Assembly (NCBI GenBank): GCA_025359065.1
Contig: JANYHM010000038.1
Coordinates: 124,001-188,000, forward strand
DNA from: Synechococcales cyanobacterium GL140_1_metabinner_5_sub
Lineage (GTDB): Bacteria; Cyanobacteriota; Cyanobacteriia; Cyanobacteriales; Chamaesiphonaceae
Length of the DNA: 64,000 bases
Reading direction: 5' to 3'
Shown: positions 56,764 through 64,000 of the stretch, in pieces
Layout of the letters: each line of letters begins with the position of its first letter
Position numbering within the stretch: position 1 is the stretch's first letter
Notes under the pieces: generated by a model
What the model was told of the DNA's origin: nothing
Databases searched by the model: none
The model's input: only the letters and a program-made list of their open reading frames with translations
Translations under genes and position numbers: made by a program

Positions 56764-57543
56764 CTAAAACTGACGACGGGAGAATATCCCAATGGTAATA
56801 CCCAAAAAGATGGCAGTAAAGAGCAGCGCATAGCCCACCGAAGCCCAAAGGACAGCCGCAGCGGGTAAGTCATTATAAACTGCCAAGTTTTTTAAGTCCA
56901 ACCGAGATAAGTCGGGCAAGATCATAAACATGATGTCGCTGGTCTTGCGCAGAGCCGAACTGGCGGCAATACCGCTATTGGTGCGCTCCACCATGCCCTG
57001 GGTGCCATGGCCAGCAAACCAAATCAGGGCGGTCATTAAAGTCGCCAACAGCGGGCTGGTCATAGAGCCAAACATCAGTGATACCGAAACCATCACTACT
57101 AGCTCTAGAAACAAAAAACAGCCTGAGATAATTAGAGGCGTGGCCTGATAAGGAACTTTGGCGATCGACAGCATTCCTAAATAAATTGCCATCATTCCGA
57201 CTACCATTACGGCCATGACCGCCGAGAGGCCGAAGTGCTTGCCAATAATTAATTCTGCACGGCTTACTGGTTTGGGAATGAGAGCCAGGATAGTTTTACG
57301 GTCGATTTCTTTATTGATTAAGTTACAGCCGACAAAAACGGCGATGACTGTACCCAGTATTTGGGCGACGGCTAAGCCCAGATCTAACATCATTTTGCCT
57401 TGGGCACTACCGGCTACTTCCGGTAAGATTTGCCAAGCTGCCGCCATAATGAGGGCAAAGATGCCGATCGCATACAGAATCCGCTCCCGAATGATTTCTC
57501 GAAAGCTGTTGACACCCACTGCCCAGATCCGAATTGCGTTCAT
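56764..57543 (-). CDS. ABC-2-type transporter permease
   Basis: A 259-residue inner-membrane protein with six predicted helices. It starts MNAIRIWAVGVNSFREIIRE, the amphipathic opening of ABC-2 permeases such as those related to GldF and NosY, and contains GCNLINKEIDRKTILALIPK and PVSRAELIIGKHFGLSAVM. No ATPase gene is adjacent. It is the upstream partner of larE with a 15 bp gap, which suggests one transcript. Substrate unknown. Confidence 0.85.
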   Translation of the reverse strand: MNAIRIWAVGVNSFREIIRERILYAIGIFALIMAAAWQILPEVAGSAQGKMMLDLGLAVAQILGTVIAVFVGCNLINKEIDRKTILALIPKPVSRAELIIGKHFGLSAVMAVMVVGMMAIYLGMLSIAKVPYQATPLIISGCFLFLELVVMVSVSLMFGSMTSPLLATLMTALIWFAGHGTQGMVERTNSGIAASSALRKTSDIMFMILPDLSRLDLKNLAVYNDLPAAAVLWASVGYALLFTAIFLGITIGIFSRRQF

Positions 57544-57806
57544 TGTTCGCTATGCCTTTTGAAACTCAATAAAAAGTTGGTAAATATCTTAGATTATGCC
57601 CCGCCCAGAGCAATTTTTAGCAGTCTATCAGATCACTGGATGGCGATCGAATAATCAAAACCGCCAAATTCCTACCCTGTCTGTTTTGCGGCCATAAAAA
57701 CTATTCCACAACTTATCAGGGAACATTTTTGCCCCACTAGCATTCCCTTTGAAAAATTGAATCTCTCATGGGAGAATGACCACAACCATCTACCCGATCG
57801 CACCCA

Positions 57807-59849
57807 ATGAAACGAACTGCTTTATTACTTGCTAATACCGTAGCTTTTCTGGCTGTCCAGCAAACCACCTTCGCCATTACCCCAGTAAATGTGGCCACTG
57901 TCACCTGCGATATTTTGGTGGTCGGCGGCGGGTTTAGTGGTACTGCTGCCGCTTACGAAGCCCTATTGGCTGGCAAGGAAGTGTGTATGACCGATATTAC
58001 CGACTGGGTTGGTGGTCAAATTTCTAGCCAAGGGGTTTCGGCTTTGGATGAACGCCCTACCCAACGCAAAGAAGGAATTTTTCCTCGGGGCTACAAAGAA
58101 CTGCGCCAGAGCATTAAAGACCGCTATGGCAAACTGAATCCAGGAGCATGTTGGGTGAGTGAATCTTGCTTCTTACCCAAAGATGGCCACCTTATTTTGA
58201 CTGAGATGCTAAAAAAAGCAGCGGCCAAAGGCGGCGGACAGCTCAAGTGGTATCCCAACACTGTGATCAAAGACCTGCAAGTAACAGCTAAAGGCCAGGG
58301 CCAACAGGTAGCAGCAGCGATCGCCATTCAGCATTCCTCTCAACCCGGCAATGCCCCCATCAATAGCACACCGCTATCTCAGACGATTACCGATGCCTAT
58401 ACTTACAAAAATTCTCCTCGGTTCCGGAAAGAAATTATCCGCTTTGCCCCCAGTTCCGCCAAAATCGATCCGACTAAGCCCGCTAAACCGGCGGACTGGT
58501 ATGTAGTAGAAGCTACCGAAACCGGCGAATTGATTGCCCTGGCTGGTATTCCTCACAAACTAGGTATCGACCCCCGCAGTGCGGCTGAACCTTCTTCACC
58601 CGATGAAAAAGGCGATCGATACTGTACTCAGGGCTTCACCTATCCTTTTGCCATGGCCACTACCGAAACTCCTCAGCCGCAAGTAGAACCAAAGTTTTAT
58701 CAGCAATATGCCCCCTACTATAGCTATGAGCTAAAACGCTTGGCAGATTTTGGGTTGGTCTACAGCTACCGGCGGATCATGAGCAAGGGCGAAGGCCAAA
58801 AAATGACCTTTGGTGGCATTGGCTATACTGCTCCAGCACCGGGTGATATCTCCATGCAAAACTGGACTTGGGGTAACGATTACCGCCCTGGTAGCAGTCA
58901 AGATAATTTAATTTTGGATGACGAACAGCTAGCCGCTAGTGGTCAACTCAAACCGGGTGGTTGGCAAGGAGGTCTGAGGCCAGAAACCCTACAAAAAGGC
59001 GAGGAAATTGCTCAAGGTTTCTACCATTGGTTAGTGGCCGGAACTACTGATAGCCGTGCTCCTTTGGCCAAAGAAGCTTGGCAAAAAACTCCGAACCTTA
59101 ACCAGCGTTATCTACAAGGATTAGATTCTCCCATGGGCACCGCCAACGGTTTATCTAAATATCCTTACATCCGAGAAAGTCGGCGAATTATTGGTCGCCC
59201 TAGCTTTGGTTATAGCAATGGGTTTCTGATTACTGAAACCGATATTTCGCGCAATAACCTGTGGACTCCAAACCGAATTGCTAACTTGACTGATCAGGAG
59301 CGTCGTTTATTGGGAGCCAGATTAGCAGATGGCAGTAGCGTGATCGATCGCCTGCAAGATCCTGGAGTCCAAATCGAACTCAAGCAGCGCCAGCGCGCCA
59401 CGGTCTATCCAGATACGGTGGGGATTGGTCACTATGCGATCGATTTCCATCCTTGTATGCAGAGCAGTCCTGCCGAAGCCCCAGCAAACCTGGAGCGGCT
59501 GGGTGGTAGAAATGGTGAAGGCCAAGCTTATCCGTTTCAAGTGCCCTTAAGAGCGATGATTCCTCAGAAGATCGACAACATGCTGGTTGCGGGCAAAGGG
59601 ATTGCCACCAGCCACATTGCCGCTGCTGCCTATCGGGTGCAGTCTTTTGAGTGGTCAGCCGGAGCGGCAGCAGGTACAACGATCGCCTATGCCTTAGAAA
59701 AAGGGGTCTTGCCCTATCAGTTGGTCGAAAATCTCCCTCGGGCAAATCCCCAGCTCCAAGAGCTGCGCAATCGCTTAGAACGCCAAGATAACCCCACTGT
59801 GTTCCCTGGCACTTCGATTTTCAATAACAACTGGAAAGACTGGAAGTAG
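57807..59849 (+). CDS. Exported FAD-dependent oxidoreductase
   Basis: A 680-residue flavoprotein. A signal peptide (residues 1-23, ending TFAI) precedes the FAD Rossmann site CDILVVGGGFSGTAAAYEAL and the second FAD segment VCMTDITDWVGGQISSQGV. C-terminal motifs DNMLVAGKGIATSHIAAAA and YRVQSFEWSAGAAAG complete the FAD_oxidored (PF12831-like) fold. The substrate is unknown. Export of a flavoprotein without an RR motif is unusual, because flavin loading normally precedes Tat export. Its stop is 1 bp from the stop of convergent dxs. Confidence 0.85.
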   Translation: MKRTALLLANTVAFLAVQQTTFAITPVNVATVTCDILVVGGGFSGTAAAYEALLAGKEVCMTDITDWVGGQISSQGVSALDERPTQRKEGIFPRGYKELRQSIKDRYGKLNPGACWVSESCFLPKDGHLILTEMLKKAAAKGGGQLKWYPNTVIKDLQVTAKGQGQQVAAAIAIQHSSQPGNAPINSTPLSQTITDAYTYKNSPRFRKEIIRFAPSSAKIDPTKPAKPADWYVVEATETGELIALAGIPHKLGIDPRSAAEPSSPDEKGDRYCTQGFTYPFAMATTETPQPQVEPKFYQQYAPYYSYELKRLADFGLVYSYRRIMSKGEGQKMTFGGIGYTAPAPGDISMQNWTWGNDYRPGSSQDNLILDDEQLAASGQLKPGGWQGGLRPETLQKGEEIAQGFYHWLVAGTTDSRAPLAKEAWQKTPNLNQRYLQGLDSPMGTANGLSKYPYIRESRRIIGRPSFGYSNGFLITETDISRNNLWTPNRIANLTDQERRLLGARLADGSSVIDRLQDPGVQIELKQRQRATVYPDTVGIGHYAIDFHPCMQSSPAEAPANLERLGGRNGEGQAYPFQVPLRAMIPQKIDNMLVAGKGIATSHIAAAAYRVQSFEWSAGAAAGTTIAYALEKGVLPYQLVENLPRANPQLQELRNRLERQDNPTVFPGTSIFNNNWKDWK

Positions 59850-59850
59850 C

Positions 59851-61770
59851 TTAAATAGCACTACTCAAAGTTTTCGCATTACTCTCTGCAAAGAAAGTAG
59901 TGCGAACCCGCTCGGCAATCTGAGGACTAGTCAAACCCAAGCTAGACAGAGATTCATTTGGAGAAGCATGTTCTACTAGTAAATCTGGCACCCCAATCCG
60001 ATCAATCTCCGCCATAATCCGGGCATCGACAATTGCCTCGGTCACTGCCGAACCAAAGCCGCCTTGAAGACAGCCTTCTTCGATCGTTACCACTTTCTTG
60101 ATTTTTTCGACCAGCGGCAAGATTAGCTCAGTATCTAGCGGCTTCACAAACCGGGCATTGATCACCGTAGCCTCAATTCCATGCTCACTCAGCAACTGCG
60201 CCGCCTGTAGAGTTGGATGCACCATCGAGCCATAGGCCACCATTAGCACATCATCACCCTGGCGAAGAATCTCACCTTTGCCGATCGGCAAAGTTTCCCA
60301 GCCTTCTTCCAATAGCGGCACACCATAGCCTTCCCCACGGGGATAGCGCATGGCGATCGGGCCATCGGTATATGCTACCCCAGTAGCCACCATCTGCTGT
60401 AGCTCACCCTCATCTTTGGGAGCCATCACCACTATGTTTGGAATGAATCGGAGATAGGCAATGTCATACATTCCTTGGTGGGTGGGGCCATCAGCACCAA
60501 CAATGCCCGCTCTATCCATACAGAAAAATACTGGCAGATTTTGAATGCACACATCATGGATGATTTGGTCAAAAGCTCGCTGCAAGAAGGTCGAGTAAAT
60601 TACCGCCACCGGACGCATTCCTTCCGTAGCCAGCCCTGCGGCCAAAGTAATGGCATGTTGCTCCGCGATACCCACATCTACATACTGCTTGGGCAGTTTG
60701 GCTTGGAACTTATCTAAACCAGTCCCCGTTGCCATGGCAGCGGTAATCGCTACAATGTTGGGGTTGTGCTGCGCCAAGCCAATTAAAGTATGAGCAAAGA
60801 CCTTAGAATATCCGGGGGGTTTGGGTTTGTTAGAAGGAATAGCTTTACCAGTAGTTAGGTTAAAGGGAGTTTGAGCATGGTATCCCACCTGGTCTTTTTC
60901 GGCAATTTCGTAGCCTTTGCCTTTGGTAGTAGCAACGTGAACCAGTACCGGGCCTTGGTGTTTATGTGCCGACTTAAAGGTGGCAATCAGCTCGGCAATA
61001 TTGTGGCCATCCACCGGTCCCATATAAGTGAAGCCCAGCTCTTCAAATACAGCTCCGACCTTGGGCACCGCTAAACGCTTCATGCCTTCTTTGACCCGAT
61101 CGAGCTCTGGCGAAATTACTTCCCCTACAAACGGTAAGCTTTTGATTTGACCCTGAATGTTGTCAGTCATAGACTGGATTTCGGGTGTCACCCGCAATTT
61201 GTTTAGATAGCGTGGAATTGCCCCTACATTGGGAGAAATCGACATTTCATTGTCGTTTAGCACTACCAACAAATTAGTTTTCTTCAAATGTCCAGCATGG
61301 TTAATAGCTTCTAGAGCCATGCCACCGGTCAAAGCTCCATCGCCAATTACCGCTACGCACTTAAAGTTTTCGCCCTTCAGATCTCTGGCGATCGCCATGC
61401 CTAAAGCGGCTGAAATACTAGTAGAGGCATGTCCAGCCCCAAAATGGTCAAACTTACTTTCACAGCGCTTCAAATACCCGGCAATTCCGCCCTTTTGGCG
61501 CAGAGTATCAAAGTTGCGGTATCTGCCGGTCAGTAATTTATGGGGATAAGCCTGATGCCCCACATCCCAGACTACTTTGTCTTTATCTAAGTCCAATGTT
61601 TGATAAAGGGCGATCGTTAGTTCTACGACTCCTAACCCTGGCCCCAAGTGGCCGCCAATAGTGGAAACGGTTTCTAGGTGCTTTTCTCGAATTTCTCGAC
61701 CGATTTGTTCTAGCTCGCGCACCGACAAGCCGTGAAGTTGGTTAGGATGAGTAATGTCGCTTAGGTGCAT
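59851..61770 (-). CDS. dxs: 1-deoxy-D-xylulose-5-phosphate synthase
   Basis: First and rate-limiting step of the MEP isoprenoid pathway, condensing pyruvate and glyceraldehyde-3-phosphate; products feed carotenoids, the phytyl chain of chlorophyll and quinone tails. The 639-residue TPP enzyme has [17 protein letters not shown], the TPP motif [13 protein letters not shown] ending with [38 protein letters not shown] and [18 protein letters not shown]. Length is standard. It is a single gene. Confidence 0.97.
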   Translation of the reverse strand: MHLSDITHPNQLHGLSVRELEQIGREIREKHLETVSTIGGHLGPGLGVVELTIALYQTLDLDKDKVVWDVGHQAYPHKLLTGRYRNFDTLRQKGGIAGYLKRCESKFDHFGAGHASTSISAALGMAIARDLKGENFKCVAVIGDGALTGGMALEAINHAGHLKKTNLLVVLNDNEMSISPNVGAIPRYLNKLRVTPEIQSMTDNIQGQIKSLPFVGEVISPELDRVKEGMKRLAVPKVGAVFEELGFTYMGPVDGHNIAELIATFKSAHKHQGPVLVHVATTKGKGYEIAEKDQVGYHAQTPFNLTTGKAIPSNKPKPPGYSKVFAHTLIGLAQHNPNIVAITAAMATGTGLDKFQAKLPKQYVDVGIAEQHAITLAAGLATEGMRPVAVIYSTFLQRAFDQIIHDVCIQNLPVFFCMDRAGIVGADGPTHQGMYDIAYLRFIPNIVVMAPKDEGELQQMVATGVAYTDGPIAMRYPRGEGYGVPLLEEGWETLPIGKGEILRQGDDVLMVAYGSMVHPTLQAAQLLSEHGIEATVINARFVKPLDTELILPLVEKIKKVVTIEEGCLQGGFGSAVTEAIVDARIMAEIDRIGVPDLLVEHASPNESLSSLGLTSPQIAERVRTTFFAESNAKTLSSAI

Positions 61771-62014
61771 AGCTGATCGGGTGTGGAGGTGTCTTCTTTA
61801 ACTCTAGATGATTTTTTCCCTGCGGGAAAGCTATTTTGATATCGCTGAAATATCTTTGATGGTAAAAAAATCTGTGGTTACTGTGTTATGCGTAACGCAC
61901 TCTGAGGTGAAATTCGTTGTAGGATGTGAAATAAGTTATGCCTAGAGATAAATTCTGGCGGAAAATCAGATATCTTACTAAAGCAATAGCTTATCAAACC
62001 TAATATCTATTTCC

Positions 62015-64000
62015 ATGTCAGTGAAAACATCTTTTCGGGTCTTTTTGTCATTTTTGGTGGTTCCGATCGGCACAGCGCTGATCAACCAACTACCCGGTCA
62101 GGCAGAAAAGCCTCGGTCTACGAATGAAGATTTTTTCAATGGGACTAATGCTCGCAAAAATCTCTCACAAAATTCACTGGTATCTGATGCACCAGCCGTA
62201 AATTATGTTGAGGCCAAAACCTCTAATGTTGAAAGCAGCAGGCTATTACCGATTATTTCTCAGGCCACTGGTTTTAATCAACAGGGTAAAGTAATAGTAC
62301 AGTCTGTAGAATCAATGCCGCCTAACCAGGTGACACCTTCAGAAATTTCGCCCATATCACCGCAAGCTAAGCCCTCGACAAAATCCCCTGTAAAAGATAG
62401 TCCATTTCGCTTATTTGGGTGGGATACAGCTAAACCGATCGGGCAAGGTAATTTGCTTTTGCAGTTTGGGGGCACTTCTTTCAATAACCCCTACGACTTT
62501 AGAGGTGGCACTAGTAGACAGGTAAATCGCAGTAACGATGCCTCCCTGGAGCTAGTCTATGGGTTGAGCAAAGATGCTCAAATAGGAATCAGTTTGGCTG
62601 GCAAAGACGACACCATTTTTGCCAACCTGGTAAATCCCAACAGCCAGCTACAGATTCTGAACAACAGCATTCCGATCCAAGCCAAGTGGCGTTTTTACAA
62701 TCAATCTAGTTTACAGGGGGCGATCGTGGCGGGAGCTGAATTCCCGGCTCCTTTTTCTTCACTGTTTTTCCGTCCACAGCGCAGCATTGACTATTCCCAA
62801 ACCGCTGCCGGTGGAGTAGGTGTCGATCGCATTTTTGCCCCCAATAACTCCGTGATTTGGGGCTTGGGTTTGCCAATATCTTATCAGGCGACCGATAAAT
62901 TATCGCTGCACTTAAATCCTCGTCTGAGTATCTTTCCTAGTAGGTTGGCTGTTTCCGAAATTCAAGGAGATCCCAATGCTATTAGAAACGCCGGGATTGG
63001 CTTTGATGGTCAAAGCCTCAATTATTACGGCACCGTGGCCGGAGTTGGGGTGGGTGCTAGCTATGGCCTCACGCCTAATCTTCAGCTAGCTGCCGATTTC
63101 ACCCAAATTTTGGCCGGCAAAAACACGATCGAGCAGGCTAGCAATGGCAGTTTCTTGGGTGCCAGACCAGTTTGGAATGCTGGCTTACAATATGCTCCCA
63201 ATAACAATACAGGAATATCATTGTATGCCACCAACCGCTTTAGTCCGACTAGTTCCTCTCCAGCTAATCTGTTGGCACAGACCGGCGGAGACTATGGAGT
63301 AGGTTTAAACGTGACCTATTTACCTGATTTTAGTGGCACCTTAGCCAATGAATCTCGGACAGCTTACCCTAGTAAAAGTGCCTTTTGGAATAGCCCTACC
63401 GGTTTTCCTAGCACCACAGTTCCTGGTGGCAGTATTTTGTATCAGTTAGGGGTAGGCAGTCAAAGCCAGATCAATCCCTCAATTCGTTGGGGTTTGGCAG
63501 ATGACTTTGAAGTTGCCATCACCCACAACAACAGCAACCGTCGCGAAATGCCGATCGAGACTGGTTTGTTTGGCCGCTGGGGTTTAGTGGCCGATCGAGG
63601 ACAAAGCGGTTTTAATGGTGGTTTAGGATTGGGTCTGGTACGGGTCGATGGTGCCGATTTACAGTTGGGCTATGGCCTTTATGGCGAAGTGCCAATTTCT
63701 TATCGGCTTCCAGGCAATGCTCTGACCCTGCACGCTACTCCTAAGCTGGTGATTCCGGCACAGTTCCAAGGTGTGCCGCGCGTTTTAGCTTTGGCTTTAG
63801 GTGCCACTTGGCAAGCGACTGAAAACACTCAAGTATTCGGTGGTATTTCGCCCAGCTTAATTGGTGCTAATCAGTTGGTAGCCGGGAATGCCCTGGCAAT
63901 CAGTGGCAGTACTCCGGTATATAATTTGGGTGTGCGACAGTTGTTCCCGAGCGGGAATTCAACTTATGGTGTAGAACTCTATTATACTAATGGCGCTGGT
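62015..64000 (+). CDS. Exported beta-barrel outer-membrane protein, 3' end cut by window
   Basis: The frame opens at ATG 62015 and stays open for 662 codons to the window end. Residues 1-33 are a signal peptide (FRVFLSFLVVPIGTALINQL). A disordered Ser/Pro-rich linker (about 34-130) leads to FRLFGWDTAKPIGQGNLLLQ, then regular alternating strands with aromatic ends (ASLELVYGLSKDAQIGISLA, GVGVGASYGLTPNLQLAADF). This is typical of a large outer-membrane beta-barrel. No named family is recognised. Divergent from dxs by 244 bp. Confidence 0.75.
   Translation, partial: MSVKTSFRVFLSFLVVPIGTALINQLPGQAEKPRSTNEDFFNGTNARKNLSQNSLVSDAPAVNYVEAKTSNVESSRLLPIISQATGFNQQGKVIVQSVESMPPNQVTPSEISPISPQAKPSTKSPVKDSPFRLFGWDTAKPIGQGNLLLQFGGTSFNNPYDFRGGTSRQVNRSNDASLELVYGLSKDAQIGISLAGKDDTIFANLVNPNSQLQILNNSIPIQAKWRFYNQSSLQGAIVAGAEFPAPFSSLFFRPQRSIDYSQTAAGGVGVDRIFAPNNSVIWGLGLPISYQATDKLSLHLNPRLSIFPSRLAVSEIQGDPNAIRNAGIGFDGQSLNYYGTVAGVGVGASYGLTPNLQLAADFTQILAGKNTIEQASNGSFLGARPVWNAGLQYAPNNNTGISLYATNRFSPTSSSPANLLAQTGGDYGVGLNVTYLPDFSGTLANESRTAYPSKSAFWNSPTGFPSTTVPGGSILYQLGVGSQSQINPSIRWGLADDFEVAITHNNSNRREMPIETGLFGRWGLVADRGQSGFNGGLGLGLVRVDGADLQLGYGLYGEVPISYRLPGNALTLHATPKLVIPAQFQGVPRVLALALGATWQATENTQVFGGISPSLIGANQLVAGNALAISGSTPVYNLGVRQLFPSGNSTYGVELYYTNGAG

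Overview
The window is chromosomal DNA from a cyanobacterium. The evidence is chlM (Mg-protoporphyrin IX methyltransferase), menH and menE for phylloquinone, an rbcR-type LysR regulator, a CP12-like protein, a cyAbrB regulator, a cyanobacterial-type gshA, an iron-uptake-type porin, a lumenal pentapeptide protein, and many copies of the HIP1 palindrome GCGATCGC or its CGATCG core. A filamentous Pseudanabaena-like genus is possible, but the sequence alone does not settle this. No tRNA, rRNA, CRISPR array, transposase or phage gene was seen.

Layout: 0-5 kb holds a J-domain protein, cyAbrB, a small secreted protein, fabD, a WG-repeat protein, a CP12 variant and a TPR protein. 5.5-9.2 kb is a three-gene MacAB/DevBCA-like exporter (adaptor, permease, ATPase). 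9.2-19.6 kb holds a three-domain mannose-1-phosphate guanylyltransferase whose mutase domain has lost its catalytic motifs, a monomeric-type isocitrate dehydrogenase, ruvA, a PD-(D/E)XK-like protein, gshA and a PcrA/UvrD helicase. 19.6-32.9 kb is an accessory block: three giant exported proteins (about 1.2-1.4 thousand residues each), all on the minus strand, which share modules and a common C-terminal domain. The block is bordered by short direct repeats and by remnants of broken genes, including an Uma2-family fragment.

32.9-46.5 kb returns to housekeeping: a DUF456 membrane protein, xth, a Tat-exported peroxiredoxin, an NFACT/RqcH protein, mnmA and nagA. It continues with a compact run chlM - thylakoid PSI accumulation factor - menH - menE that looks like a photosystem I biogenesis operon, and then rbcR and the CCA enzyme. 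46.6-64 kb holds a sugar ABC permease overlapping purK, a pentapeptide protein, gnd, a major porin, a structured non-coding region, ruvX, pgk, larE with an orphan ABC permease, a large FAD oxidoreductase, dxs, and a beta-barrel protein cut by the window end.

The most interesting items are the three-paralog surface-protein block with its shared C-terminal domain, the rod-like RNA candidate with an adjacent small ORF upstream of the porin, the PSI operon, and the degenerate mutase domain. No wholly new multi-gene system could be demonstrated from sequence alone.
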